DNA of 64,000 bases, from assembly GCA_002737365.1 (NCBI GenBank), contig NSIL01000002.1, positions 124,001-188,000 on the forward strand, read 5' to 3'. How positions within the stretch are numbered: the stretch's first letter is position 1; every line of letters begins with the position of its first letter. Position numbers and translations under genes: made by a program. Under the pieces are notes generated by a model. That model saw only the letters and a list, made by a program, of their open reading frames with translations, ran no database searches and had not been told where the DNA came from. Positions 9,373 through 18,004 of this stretch are shown here, piece by piece. The stretch comes from Acidobacterium sp. (GTDB taxonomy: Bacteria > Acidobacteriota > Vicinamibacteria > Vicinamibacterales > UBA2999).

Positions 9373-10157
9373 TCGTCTGCAGGTCGGCGGCGGAAATCGA
9401 GAAGCTCGCGCGCGTGAACGCCCTGGTGGCCCGCGTGTTGAAGGAGCTGGCGACGGCGGTGCGACCGGGCATCACCACCGCCGATCTCGACGCTCTCGCC
9501 GAGCAGCGGTTGCGGGAGGCCGGCGCGGAGCCGGCGTTCAAGGGCTACCACGGCTACCCGGCAACGATTTGCGCGTCGGTGAACGAAGAAGTCGTGCACG
9601 GCATTCCATCGCCGCGGGCCCTGGTCGAGGGAGACATCATCTCGATCGACATGGGCGCCAAGCTTGATGGCTTTTACGGCGACTCGGCGGTGACGGTGCC
9701 AGTGGGTGCGGTGTCCGCCGAAGCGCAACGGTTGCTCGATGTCACCCGGACCGCGCTCGATCGCGCGGTGGCGACGGTCAAGGCCGGCGCCCGAGTGTCG
9801 GATATCGGCGCCGCGGTTCAGTCGTACGTCGAGGCGCAGGGGTTTTCGGTGGTCCGCGAGTTCGTGGGCCATGGCATCGGAACGGCGCTCCACGAGGAGC
9901 CGCAGATTCCGAACTACGGGACCGCCGGACGCGGTCCGCGGCTGGCAGAAGGCATGGCGCTCGCGATCGAGCCCATGGTGAACGCGGGCAAGCCCGCGGT
10001 GAAGGTGTTGGGAGACGGCTGGACGGCGGTCACGAAAGACAAGGCCCTGTCGGCGCACTTCGAACACACGGTGGTGGTCACCGAAGGCGGCTGCCGGGTG
10101 CTGACGCTCCCGGACGTGGTCGTCGAAGATGGACGAACCGCAAGCGCCGCCCGATAG
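9369..10157 (+). CDS. map: Methionine aminopeptidase, type I
   Basis: Removes the initiator methionine from new proteins. The 262-residue product starts with a GTG overlapping the adk stop. The M24 (pita-bread) fold has catalytic H77, metal ligands D94 and D105 (SIDMGAKLDGFYGD), the GHGIGTALHEEP motif, and the later Glu residues in AIEPMVN and FEHTVVV. Its 3' end overlaps the infA start by 29 bases. Confidence 0.96.
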   Translation: MIVCRSAAEIEKLARVNALVARVLKELATAVRPGITTADLDALAEQRLREAGAEPAFKGYHGYPATICASVNEEVVHGIPSPRALVEGDIISIDMGAKLDGFYGDSAVTVPVGAVSAEAQRLLDVTRTALDRAVATVKAGARVSDIGAAVQSYVEAQGFSVVREFVGHGIGTALHEEPQIPNYGTAGRGPRLAEGMALAIEPMVNAGKPAVKVLGDGWTAVTKDKALSAHFEHTVVVTEGGCRVLTLPDVVVEDGRTASAAR

Positions 10158-10353
10158 GCTGGCGGACGGGGTCGTGAAGGAACTGCTGCCGAGCCAGCTC
10201 GTGCGAGTGGAGCTGGAGGGGCGGCACCAGGTGACGGCGCACCTGGCCAGTCCGGTCGGACGTAATTTTGTCCGGGTCCTGGTCGGTGATCGGGTGAGGG
10301 TCGCGCTCATGGGTAACGACCCAAGCCGCGGACGGATCGTGGAGAAGTTATGA
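10129..10353 (+). CDS. infA: Translation initiation factor IF-1
   Basis: Binds the ribosomal A site during initiation. The 74-residue OB-fold protein retains FRVEL-like sequence ([16 protein letters not shown]) and ends [13 protein letters not shown], the usual IF-1 finish. The N-terminus ([15 protein letters not shown]) is divergent and its ATG lies 29 bases inside map. No later ATG preserves the first beta-strand, so this start is preferred. It overlaps rpmJ by 4 bases. Confidence 0.88.
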   Translation: MDEPQAPPDRLADGVVKELLPSQLVRVELEGRHQVTAHLASPVGRNFVRVLVGDRVRVALMGNDPSRGRIVEKL

Positions 10354-10463
10354 AAGTTAGAGCCTCGGTTAAGAAAATTTGCGTGAAGTGCAAGGTTGTC
10401 CGCCGCCGTGGGGTGGTCCGGGTGATCTGCAGTAACCAGAAGCACAAGCAGCGGCAAGGATAA
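10350..10463 (+). CDS. rpmJ: 50S ribosomal protein L36, zinc-ligand type
   Basis: A 37-residue protein starting [19 protein letters not shown]. The zinc-binding set C11, C14, C27 and H32 is complete, so this is the C+ form. The start ATG overlaps the infA stop (ATGA) and rpsM begins 3 bases after its stop. It is easily missed because of its size. Confidence 0.96.
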   Translation: MKVRASVKKICVKCKVVRRRGVVRVICSNQKHKQRQG

Positions 10464-10466
10464 GAC

Positions 10467-10841
10467 ATGGCGCGTATTTCAGGTGTCGATCTCCCGCGCA
10501 CGAAGCGCATTGAGATTGGTCTCACGTATATCTTCGGCATCGGGCGTCATCGCTCGAACGCCGTGCTGACGGCAGCTGGTGTCGATCCGAACGTCCGGGT
10601 GAAGGACCTCACCGAAGACGACGTCCGCAAGATCACCCGCGTCCTGGAAGATCAGGGCGGCGTGGAAGGCGATCTCCGCAAGGAAATCTCCTTGAACATC
10701 AAGCGGCTGATCGAGATCGGCAGCTATCGCGGCGGCCGTCACCGCCGCAACCTGCCGTTGCGCGGGCAGCGGACCAAGACCAACGCGCGCACGCGGAAGG
10801 GCCCTCGCAAGGGCGCCGTGGCGAAGAAGAAGACGGTTTAA
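10467..10841 (+). CDS. rpsM: 30S ribosomal protein S13
   Basis: A head protein that contacts tRNA and the 50S. The 124-residue product starts [26 protein letters not shown] and ends with the basic tail [17 protein letters not shown]. It opens the alpha part of the superoperon (rpsM-rpsK-rpsD-rpoA-rplQ). Confidence 0.98.
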   Translation: MARISGVDLPRTKRIEIGLTYIFGIGRHRSNAVLTAAGVDPNVRVKDLTEDDVRKITRVLEDQGGVEGDLRKEISLNIKRLIEIGSYRGGRHRRNLPLRGQRTKTNARTRKGPRKGAVAKKKTV

Positions 10842-10844
10842 ATC

Positions 10845-11273
10845 ATGGCCAAAGCAGAGACTCCGGGCGGCGCGGAAGCACCGACCAAGAAAAAGAAGGC
10901 GTTCAAGAAGCGCGGCGAGAAGCGCATTGTCCACCATGGCTTCGTGCACGTGCAGGCGTCGTTCAACAACACGCTGATCACGATCACCGACGCCGAGGGT
11001 GCGGTGGTGTCGTGGTCGAGCGCCGGCGCGATTGGCTTCAAGGGCTCGCGCAAGGGCACGCCGTTCGCGGCGACCCAGGCTGCGCTCAGTGCCACCAACG
11101 CCGCCAAGACCTTTGGCATGCGCTCGTGCGACGTGCTGGTCAAGGGCCCCGGCTCCGGCCGCGAGTCGGCGATCCGCGCGCTGCAGACGGCGGGCCTCGA
11201 GGTGCGATCGATCCGCGACGTCACGCCGATCCCGCACAACGGCTGCCGGCCGCCGAAGCGCCGTCGCGTCTGA
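10845..11273 (+). CDS. rpsK: 30S ribosomal protein S11
   Basis: Part of the 30S platform near the mRNA exit. The 142-residue product has a Lys-rich N-terminal extension of about 20 residues, then [16 protein letters not shown] and the end [21 protein letters not shown] 30-base gap with 7-base tandem units precedes rpsD. Confidence 0.97.
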   Translation: MAKAETPGGAEAPTKKKKAFKKRGEKRIVHHGFVHVQASFNNTLITITDAEGAVVSWSSAGAIGFKGSRKGTPFAATQAALSATNAAKTFGMRSCDVLVKGPGSGRESAIRALQTAGLEVRSIRDVTPIPHNGCRPPKRRRV

Positions 11274-11274
11274 T

Positions 11275-11301
11275 TACTGCTACTGGATACTGGATACTGA
11301 T
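11275..11301. repeat. 7-bp tandem repeat before rpsD
   Basis: Units of TACTGGA, TACTGGA and TACTGAT follow one another with exact 7-base period, preceded by a shorter TACTGC. They fill the rpsK-rpsD gap. Heptameric tracts of different sequence also occur at 51705-51789 and 58758-58788. Confidence 0.6.
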
Positions 11302-11303
11302 TT

Positions 11304-11933
11304 ATGGCTCGATATAACGGACCCGTTTGCCGCCTGTGCCGCCGTGAGGGCATGAAGCTGTTCCTCAAGGGCGAGCGCTGCTACACCGAAAAGTGCGCGA
11401 TCGAAAAGCGCAACATGCCCCCCGGGCAGCACGGCCGCCTGCGCAAGGCGAAGATGGTCGGCTACGCCGTCCAGTTACGCGAGAAGCAGAAGGTCAAGCG
11501 CATCTATGGGGTGCTCGAAGACCAGTTCCGCGGCTACTTCGCCCAGGCCGATCGCACCCGCGGCGGCATTACCGGCGAGACGCTGCTGCAGCTGCTGGAG
11601 CGCCGTCTCGACAACGTGGTCTACCGCATGGGTCTTGGCACCTCGCGCGCCCAGGCGCGCCAGCTGGTTCGCCACGGCCACTTCCTGGTCAACGGCAAGA
11701 AGGTCGACATTCCGTCGTACTCGTTGAAGGCCGGCGACACCGTGGCGGTCCGGGAGGGCAGCCGTGCCAACACCACCATCATTCACGCCACCGAAGAAGT
11801 GAAGGGCCGCGGCATTCCCGAATGGCTCTCGCTCGAGGGCGAGATGGGCGGCAAGGTCGTCAGCATGCCGACCCGCGAACAGATCAACCTGCCCGTGCAG
11901 GAACAGCTCATCGTCGAGCTCTACAGCAAGTAG
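11304..11933 (+). CDS. rpsD: 30S ribosomal protein S4, zinc-ligand type
   Basis: S4 nucleates 30S assembly and often autoregulates the alpha operon. The 209-residue protein carries C9, C12, C26 and C31 near the N-terminus, the C+ zinc arrangement, followed by the S4 RNA-binding domain ([14 protein letters not shown]). A 142-base gap with two hairpins separates it from rpoA. Confidence 0.97.
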   Translation: MARYNGPVCRLCRREGMKLFLKGERCYTEKCAIEKRNMPPGQHGRLRKAKMVGYAVQLREKQKVKRIYGVLEDQFRGYFAQADRTRGGITGETLLQLLERRLDNVVYRMGLGTSRAQARQLVRHGHFLVNGKKVDIPSYSLKAGDTVAVREGSRANTTIIHATEEVKGRGIPEWLSLEGEMGGKVVSMPTREQINLPVQEQLIVELYSK

Positions 11934-11941
11934 TGCTAGGA

Positions 11942-11963
11942 GGGCGGGACTTTAGTCCCGCCC
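11942..11963. repeat. Short palindromic repeat, family B, intergenic copy
   Basis: A perfect stem (GGGCGGGACT pairing with AGTCCCGCCC, 2-base loop) lies just after rpsD. A related palindrome lies inside the kinase gene (58165-58184). The two differ by a G to C swap on one arm matched by C to G on the other, which keeps pairing. There is no downstream T-run. Confidence 0.75.
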
Positions 11964-11979
11964 CTTCGCCAGCCGCGCT

Positions 11980-12052
11980 CCAGCAGTTTTTCAGGCCTGC
12001 AGCGAGCGAGCGTGGTCATTACCCGCAGGCCTGGAGGCCAGAGTTGCTGGCC
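11980..12052 (+). promoter_or_regulatory. Possible structured leader of rpoA
   Basis: CAGGCCTGC (11992-12000) and its exact complement GCAGGCCTG (12025-12033) form a 9-bp stem. This is nested inside an outer CCAGCA/TGCTGG pairing around 11980 and 12047. The location just before rpoA suggests an RNA element, perhaps for attenuation or processing. This rests only on base pairing. Confidence 0.4.
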
Positions 12053-12075
12053 CGTAAGCGAAAGGACGAGATCCC

Positions 12076-13056
12076 ATGTTGTGGAAAGGTTTTCAGCGCC
12101 CCAAGCGCCTTGAGTTCGAACGCGAGACGCTGACCGATCGCTTCGGCCGCTTCTACGCGCAGCCCTTCGAGCGCGGCTTCGGCACCACCGTCGGCAACGC
12201 CCTGCGTCGCGTGCTGCTGTCGTCGATTGAAGGCGCCGCCATCACCGCGGTGCAGATTGACGGCGTGCTCCACGAGTTCTCGCCGATCAAGGGCGTGGTC
12301 GAGGATGCCACCGACATCATCCTGAACCTCAAGCAGTTGCCGCTGACCTGTCACGTCGACTACACCAAGACGCTGACGTTGCGGAAGGACAAGGCGGGCC
12401 CGGTGCGCGCCTCGGACATCGAAGCCGATGCCGACGTCGAAATCCTGGAACCGGATGCCATCATTGCGACCGTCGCTGAAGGCGGCAAGCTGCACATGCA
12501 GTTGCGCGTCAAGCGCGGCCGCGGCTACGTCTCGGCCGACCGCAACTTCGACGAGGACCTCGGCATTGGCTGGATCCCGATTGACTCGGTCCACTCGCCG
12601 GTCAAGAAGGTGAACTACTTGGTGGAAGGCGCCCGCATCGGCCAGACCACCGACTACGACAAGCTGACCATCGAAGTGTGGACCAACGGCTCGGTCACGC
12701 CCCGCGACGCCGTGTCGCTGTCGGCCAAGCTGATCCGTGACCACCTGAACATCTTCGTCAGCCTCGATGAAGCGGACGATGAGTCGTCGGAAGCGGGCGC
12801 GGAAACGCCGCGCCTCGGCGTCACCAACGAGCACCTCGACAAGAGCGTCGAAGAACTCGAACTGTCGGTGCGGTCATACAACTGCCTGAAGAACGCCAAC
12901 ATCCGGACCATCCGCGAGCTGGTCGGCAAGACCGAAACCGAGATGCTGAAGACCAAGAATTTTGGGCGCAAGTCGCTCAACGAGATCAAGGAGATCCTGA
13001 CGTTGATGGGGCTGAGCCTCGGCATGAAGCTCGACTCGCCCTCGACGGCGGAATAA
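12076..13056 (+). CDS. rpoA: DNA-directed RNA polymerase alpha subunit
   Basis: The 326-residue alpha subunit nucleates RNA polymerase assembly. The N-terminal domain has [21 protein letters not shown] and the beta-strand dimer interface. After an acidic linker (about residues 233-255) the C-terminal domain carries [17 protein letters not shown] and [14 protein letters not shown], the UP-element and activator contact region. It lies 6 bases before rplQ. Confidence 0.98.
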   Translation: MLWKGFQRPKRLEFERETLTDRFGRFYAQPFERGFGTTVGNALRRVLLSSIEGAAITAVQIDGVLHEFSPIKGVVEDATDIILNLKQLPLTCHVDYTKTLTLRKDKAGPVRASDIEADADVEILEPDAIIATVAEGGKLHMQLRVKRGRGYVSADRNFDEDLGIGWIPIDSVHSPVKKVNYLVEGARIGQTTDYDKLTIEVWTNGSVTPRDAVSLSAKLIRDHLNIFVSLDEADDESSEAGAETPRLGVTNEHLDKSVEELELSVRSYNCLKNANIRTIRELVGKTETEMLKTKNFGRKSLNEIKEILTLMGLSLGMKLDSPSTAE

Positions 13057-13062
13057 ACAGTC

Positions 13063-13683
13063 ATGCGTCATCGAAATGCACATCGCAAGCTCGGCCGGGA
13101 CACGTCGCACCGCACGGCGCTGCTTCGCAACCAGGCCGAGGCCCTGCTTCGCCACGAACGGATCGAAACGACCGTCCCGAAGGCGAAGGAGCTGCGCCCC
13201 TACGTTGAACGGCTGATCACGATCGCCAAGCGTGGCGTGAAGGCGAACGACCCCAAGGGCGTCTCGCTGTCGGCGCGCCGTTTGGTCATGCGCGACATCC
13301 TGAATGAGACCGTGGTCACCAAGCTGTTCGACCAGTTGGCTCCCCGCTTCATGGAACGTCCGGGTGGCTACACCCGCGTCCTCAAGCTCGGTCACCGTCG
13401 CGGCGATGCCGCCGAGATGGCGCAGATCGAGCTGCTCGGCAGCGAGTTCGATCCGAAGAAAGCCGAAGCCGAGAAGAAGGCGGCCGACGAAGCCGCCGCG
13501 GCCGGCGATCAGCCCAAGTCGAAGAAGAGCGTCGGCGAGCGCCTCAAGGCCGCGGCCAAGAGCATTCGTGGCGGCGGTGGCCAGAAGAACAAGGGCGACG
13601 GCGGCCCGAAGACCAAGGCCAGCAAGCCCGCCCGTGGCGCGTCGAAGCAAACCTCGACGCCCCGCAAGGCTGGCGGCGCGTAA
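13063..13683 (+). CDS. rplQ: 50S ribosomal protein L17 with long basic tail
   Basis: Residues 1 to about 125 are a normal L17 ([39 protein letters not shown]). The remaining ~80 residues form a low-complexity Lys/Ala/Gly-rich extension, so the 206-residue product is far longer than the usual 115-140. Extended L17 tails are known in some phyla. It closes the superoperon. Confidence 0.96.
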   Translation: MRHRNAHRKLGRDTSHRTALLRNQAEALLRHERIETTVPKAKELRPYVERLITIAKRGVKANDPKGVSLSARRLVMRDILNETVVTKLFDQLAPRFMERPGGYTRVLKLGHRRGDAAEMAQIELLGSEFDPKKAEAEKKAADEAAAAGDQPKSKKSVGERLKAAAKSIRGGGGQKNKGDGGPKTKASKPARGASKQTSTPRKAGGA

Positions 13684-13699
13684 GTTTCTCTAGGTTAAA

Positions 13700-13749
13700 G
13701 ACGCCGGGTTGAATTTCGTGACTGATAACGCGAAATTCAACCCGGCGTC
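13700..13749. repeat. 19-bp perfect inverted repeat at the alpha-operon end
   Basis: Arms 13700-13718 and 13731-13749 are exact complements around a 12-base loop. The right arm lies inside the next coding region and the candidate GTG start (13718-13720) straddles the left arm and loop. It could end the ribosomal transcript (no T-run follows), or fold over the methyltransferase start. The perfect length makes chance unlikely. Confidence 0.75.
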
Positions 13750-14368
13750 CTTACGTACCGAATTCGGCGACATCGACATCTACGTCTTCGACCAGTTGCT
13801 GCGCGGCCGCATCGCCCCTGGCAGGCGGGTGTTCGACGCCGGCTGCGGTGGCGGACGCAACCTCGTCTACCTGCTGCGCCAGGGGTTCGATGTGTTCGGG
13901 AACGACCTGAACCCGGACGCGGTTGCGAAGGTGCGCGCGCTGGCACCCGAATCGGATTTTCGCGTGGAAGCTATTGAAGACACGTCGTTCGCCGAGGCCA
14001 GCGCCGACGTCGTGATCGCGAACGCCGTGTTGCACTTTGCCCGCGACGCCGCGCATTTTGAGGCCATGCTGCGGTCGCTGTGGCGTGTGCTCAAGCCCGG
14101 TGGCGTGTTCTTCGCCCGGCTGGCGTCGACCATCGGAATAGAGGGCCAACTGCAGGCAGAGCCTGCCTCGTCGAAGCTCGCCCCGCCCACGCGCGCGAGC
14201 GGAGGCGGGCGGTATCGGCTGCCGGACGGCTCCGACTGTTACCTCGTCGACGCCGATACCATCCTTGAGTGGACCGCCCGTCTCGGCGGCGAGTTGCTGG
14301 ACCCCATCAAGACCACCGTGGTGCACGACCAGCGTTCGATGACCACATGGGTCGCCCGCCGACGGTAA
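13718..14368 (+). CDS. Class I SAM-dependent methyltransferase
   Basis: The product has a Rossmann methyltransferase fold with motif I VFDAGCGGGRNLVYLL (about residues 32-47), the acidic motif II in FGNDLNPDAVAK, and the post-motif LRSLWRVLKPGGVFFARL typical of Methyltransf_11. The substrate cannot be told. The start is chosen at GTG 13718, giving MTDNAKFNPASL; a TTG at 13709 is in frame but inside the hairpin arm. It lies 12 bases before the carbonic anhydrase gene. Confidence 0.85.
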   Translation: MTDNAKFNPASLRTEFGDIDIYVFDQLLRGRIAPGRRVFDAGCGGGRNLVYLLRQGFDVFGNDLNPDAVAKVRALAPESDFRVEAIEDTSFAEASADVVIANAVLHFARDAAHFEAMLRSLWRVLKPGGVFFARLASTIGIEGQLQAEPASSKLAPPTRASGGGRYRLPDGSDCYLVDADTILEWTARLGGELLDPIKTTVVHDQRSMTTWVARRR

Positions 14369-14371
14369 AAT
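14366..14371 (+). promoter_or_regulatory. Candidate -10 element for the carbonic anhydrase
   Basis: TAAAAT lies 9 bases before the ATG at 14381, inside the end of the methyltransferase gene. If used, transcription would start within a few bases of the start codon. No good -35 is visible. Confidence 0.35.
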
Positions 14372-14380
14372 ACAGGACGT

Positions 14381-14977
14381 ATGGATCTGGTGACGACGCT
14401 CCTCGACAACAACCGGAAGTGGGCCGCCCAACGGGTCAAGAACGATCCCCAGTTCTTCACGCGGCTGGCGGGACAGCAGGCTCCGTCCTACCTGTGGGTG
14501 GGCTGCTCGGATAGCCGCGTCCCGGCCAACGAGATTGTCGGCCTCGACCCCGGCGAGCTCTTCGTCCACCGCAACGTCGCCAACATCGTCGTTCACACGG
14601 ACGTGAATTGCCTGTCGGTGCTGCAGTATGCCGTGGACATGCTTAAGGTGCAGCACGTCATCGTCTGCGGCCACTACGGCTGCGGCGGCATTCGCGCCGC
14701 GCTCGACGGCACCGCCCATGGACTGATCGACAACTGGCTGCAGCACGTGCAGGACGTCAAGGAAGCGCATCAGGCGGAACTGCTGACCCTCGCCGACGTC
14801 AACGACCGCATCAACCGCCTGGCGGAATTGAACGTGATCGAGCAGGTCCGCAACATCTCGCGCACCACGATTGTGCAGGACGCGTGGCGGCGCGACCAGC
14901 CGCTCAAGCTACACGGCTGGATCTACGGCCTGACCGACGGCCTGATCCACGACCTCGGCGTCTCGGTCTCTGCTTAG
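14381..14977 (+). CDS. Beta-class carbonic anhydrase
   Basis: Interconverts CO2 and bicarbonate. The 198-residue protein carries zinc ligands C42, H98 and C101 (GCSDSRVP and CGHYGCGG) and the D44-R46 dyad, plus HRNVAN. Length and motifs match cytoplasmic Can/CynT-type enzymes. Its 3' end overlaps a convergent GTPase remnant by 4 bases. Confidence 0.95.
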   Translation: MDLVTTLLDNNRKWAAQRVKNDPQFFTRLAGQQAPSYLWVGCSDSRVPANEIVGLDPGELFVHRNVANIVVHTDVNCLSVLQYAVDMLKVQHVIVCGHYGCGGIRAALDGTAHGLIDNWLQHVQDVKEAHQAELLTLADVNDRINRLAELNVIEQVRNISRTTIVQDAWRRDQPLKLHGWIYGLTDGLIHDLGVSVSA

Positions 14978-15375
14978 CCGGGCCCCGCGCGCGGCAGGGC
15001 GAGTGCCTCGGCCACCGCCCCCGCCTTTTCGGTCTGCACTTCCACGCCGGCGACGCCATCGACGACGACCATGGCGGCATCGGCGACTTGCAGCGCGGCG
15101 TGCGCCGCGGCAAAGAAATTGCCAAAGCCAGGGGTGTCAATCAGGTTGATCTTGGTCTCATTCCACTCGGCGTAGGCGAGGCTGGCCGAGCGCGTGTGCT
15201 TGCGGGCGATTTCTTCTTTGTCGGAGTCGGTGACCGTGGTCCCGTCATCGACGAGGCCGAGGCGGTTGACCATCCCGCTGTCGAACAGCAGGGCCGAGTT
15301 CAGCTGCGTCTTGCCAGACCCGCCGTGCCCCACCACGGCCACGTTACCGATACTGGCAGCGTCGTAGACCTTCAT
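14974..15375 (-). pseudogene. EF-G-like translational GTPase, N-terminal fragment
   Basis: The fragment MKVYDAASIGNVAVVGHGGSGKTQ has the G1 P-loop (GHGGSGKT) and the G3 motif DTPGFG, as in the EF-G-like (FusA2-type) branch rather than canonical EF-G. It ends after ~133 residues at ALALPRAGPG, just where relatives continue into the G4 NKxD-like motif. G4, G5 and domains II-V are missing and the convergent carbonic anhydrase gene abuts. Most likely a deletion remnant. A short expressed protein is possible but could not complete a GTPase cycle. Confidence 0.8.
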
Positions 15376-15442
15376 GGGTGGTACCCTCCCGGGCGATCAA
15401 CGCCCGATCAGGCGATAGTAGCTCGGGGTCCAGGGCCCGGAC

Positions 15443-16741
15443 CTATTCGTAGCGCAAGGCTTCGATCGGGTCGAGGCGCGAGGCGCGCCAGGCCGGGAGC
15501 ATGCCGAAGAAGATGCCGATCGAGGCCGAGAAACCCAGGCCGAGCGCGAACGACCACCAGGGGAGCGAGACCGGGAAGCCCGAGATCAGGTTCACCGCCA
15601 GGCCGATAGTGCTGCCCATCAGGACCCCGAGAATGCCGCCGACCGAGGTCAGCACCGCGGCTTCGATCAGGAACTGCACGAGAATTTCACGCCGTCTGGC
15701 GCCGATCGCCAGGCGGACCCCGATCTCCCGCGTTCGCTCGGTTACCGAGATGGTCATGATCGCCATCACGCCAATACCGCCGACCATCAGCGCGATTGAC
15801 GAAATCACGACCAGCGCCAGCAGGATCGCGGCGGAGATTTGATCCCACACCGCGAGAATGGCGTCGGACGTGACGAGATCGAAGTCGTTGGGTTTGTCGA
15901 GCGTCAGGCCGTGGCGAATCCGCATGATCGTCTCGACCTCACGCATCGTCTCTTCGCGCGCGACGCCTTCACGCGGCAGTACCGCGATCATGATCGGCAT
16001 CCCCATGCGGCCGCGCTGGACGCGTTCGTGGCCGAACTGCTTGCGGAACGCCGTGTAGGGCACGATCACGAAGTCGTCGGCGCCGCCGAAGCCGCCCGGT
16101 GACGGTCGCTTGCCGACCACACCGAGCACGATGTACTCGACGTTGCCGATGCGCGCCGACTTGCCGATCGGGTCAATCCCGCGTTTCTCGAACAGGGCCT
16201 CGTACGGTCCGTAGCCGATCACCGCGACCGCTCGACCGCGTCGCACTTCTTGCTCGGTGAACGAGCGCCCGAGGTGCATCTTGGCGAAGTTGATATTGAC
16301 GTAGCGCTCCGTCGTTCCCAGGATCCCCAGGGGGCGTGTGCGCTCGCCGCCATAAAACACCCGTTCGGTCGGCGACTGACCGGGCCCGGCGCCCAACCAC
16401 AGGTCGGTCATGCCGACCGTCGTGCCCAGACGCTCGATCGCCTGCATGTCGCCCAGCGACAGGTTCGGGCGGCGCATCAGATCCATGAACGACGCGCCCG
16501 AAGAAAAGCTGAGGCCGCCGAACTTCTGCACGAAAATGGTGTTGGGTCCAAGCGAGCTGATCGAGTCGCGCAGCGAGGAGTCGAAGCCGCGGATCAGCGA
16601 CGTCATGCCGACGATCGAGGTCACGCCGATGACCACGCCGAGCACCGTCAGCGCCGAGCGCATCTTGTTGGCGCGCAGCGTGTCGAATGCCATGGTTGCG
16701 GTTTCGCGCAGCAGCGCGACTTGTTTTGTTAGTGCGGCCAT
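15443..16741 (-). CDS. MacB/FtsX-type ABC transporter permease (downstream copy)
   Basis: A 432-residue membrane protein with one N-terminal TM (LTVLGVVIGVTSIVGMTSLI), a large periplasmic MacB_PCD-like region (about residues 50-290), and three C-terminal TMs around the FtsX signature VTERTREIGVRLAIGARRRE. It lacks any ATP-binding domain. It is the last intact gene of a minus-strand set (Yip1-like, adaptor, two permeases) and probably forms a heterodimer with its neighbour for tripartite efflux or lipoprotein-type export. Confidence 0.88.
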   Translation of the reverse strand: MAALTKQVALLRETATMAFDTLRANKMRSALTVLGVVIGVTSIVGMTSLIRGFDSSLRDSISSLGPNTIFVQKFGGLSFSSGASFMDLMRRPNLSLGDMQAIERLGTTVGMTDLWLGAGPGQSPTERVFYGGERTRPLGILGTTERYVNINFAKMHLGRSFTEQEVRRGRAVAVIGYGPYEALFEKRGIDPIGKSARIGNVEYIVLGVVGKRPSPGGFGGADDFVIVPYTAFRKQFGHERVQRGRMGMPIMIAVLPREGVAREETMREVETIMRIRHGLTLDKPNDFDLVTSDAILAVWDQISAAILLALVVISSIALMVGGIGVMAIMTISVTERTREIGVRLAIGARRREILVQFLIEAAVLTSVGGILGVLMGSTIGLAVNLISGFPVSLPWWSFALGLGFSASIGIFFGMLPAWRASRLDPIEALRYE

Positions 16742-16768
16742 GGTGGTCGTTTCTGATCTGGCAAGGCG

Positions 16769-17992
16769 CTACTCGCGCCGCAGCGCTTCAATGGGGTCGA
16801 GCATCGCCGCACGCCTGGCCGGTATCCAGCCGAAGAACAGGCCGACCGCCGCGGTGATGATAACGCCTACTCCGACCGACCACATCTCGACCGACGAGGG
16901 TACCGGCGTCAGCGACGAGATCAGCGTCGAGAACAACGCGCCGAGCGCGATCCCCATGATGCCGCCGAGCAGCGACAGGGTGATCGACTCGGTCAGCACC
17001 TGCGACATGATGTCGCGCCGCTTGGCGCCGAGCGCCTTGCGCAGGCCGATCTCGCGGGTCCGCTCGCTCACCACCATCAGCATGATGTTCATGATCACGA
17101 TGCCGCCGACCAGCAGCGACAGGCCGACGATGCCGACCAGTAGCACGGCAATGCCGGCGGTCGCCGTCTGGAAAATGTCGAGCACGGAATCTGACGCCAT
17201 CAGTCCGAAGTTGTCCGGCTCTTTCGGCTTCAAGCCGCGGTCGATGCGCAACGCCACGCGCGCCTCATCCCGCGCCGCCATCGCGAACGCGGCATCACGC
17301 GGCTTGATCATCAACTGCAGCGACTGCCGCGCGCCGAACAGCTTCTGGTAAGTGCCGAGTGGAATGACGACGAACTCGTCAAGCGACTGGCCGAACGCAG
17401 CGCCCTTCTTCTTGCTGACGCCGACGACCGTGAACGGCATGCCGGCGACCTTGATGGTCTTGTCGAGCGGATCCGCCGCGCCGAACAGCCGATCGGCGGT
17501 GCCCCAGCCGATCAAGGTAACCAGCCGCTTGCGCGAGATTTCGGTCGGCGTAATCATGCGCCCGCGCTCGGCGTCGAAGGTCGTGAAGTCGAGGTATTCC
17601 TCGCTGACGCCCTGCACCTGCAGCGTTTCGAGCTCTTCATCACGGTACGAGACGCGGGTCTGCGTTTGCGCCTGTGCCATGACCGCGTCGACCGTGACCG
17701 CGAACCGCTTGATCGCGGTGGCATCGTCGAGCGTGACCAGCGGGTTGTTGCGCATCCGCTCGAAGTCGTCTTCGTTCTGGGTGATGCCCATCCGCTGGAT
17801 GGTGAAGGAATCGGCGCCGAGGTCTGAGACGATGGCGTCGGTCACCGCTGCGTTGACACCGGTAATCAGCGCGACCACCGTAATGATCGACGACACCGCG
17901 ACGATGTTGCCGAGCAGCGTCAGCAGCGACCGGAGTTTGTTGCTCCAGATCGAGGTGAGCGCGAGAATGACCGATTCGTAGAGCGCCGACAC
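16769..17992 (-). CDS. MacB/FtsX-type ABC transporter permease (upstream copy)
   Basis: A 407-residue paralogue of the next gene downstream, with the same layout: N-terminal TM (LLTLLGNIVAVSSIITVVAL), periplasmic domain, then three TMs with VSERTREIGLRKALGAKRRD. Both start with the same conserved WSNKLRSLLT-like phrase after a short cytoplasmic helix. It begins 12 bases after the adaptor stop, so the three are cotranscribed. No nucleotide-binding subunit lies between them. Confidence 0.88.
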   Translation of the reverse strand: MSALYESVILALTSIWSNKLRSLLTLLGNIVAVSSIITVVALITGVNAAVTDAIVSDLGADSFTIQRMGITQNEDDFERMRNNPLVTLDDATAIKRFAVTVDAVMAQAQTQTRVSYRDEELETLQVQGVSEEYLDFTTFDAERGRMITPTEISRKRLVTLIGWGTADRLFGAADPLDKTIKVAGMPFTVVGVSKKKGAAFGQSLDEFVVIPLGTYQKLFGARQSLQLMIKPRDAAFAMAARDEARVALRIDRGLKPKEPDNFGLMASDSVLDIFQTATAGIAVLLVGIVGLSLLVGGIVIMNIMLMVVSERTREIGLRKALGAKRRDIMSQVLTESITLSLLGGIMGIALGALFSTLISSLTPVPSSVEMWSVGVGVIITAAVGLFFGWIPARRAAMLDPIEALRRE

Positions 17993-18004
17993 GGTGGCCC
18001 AGGC

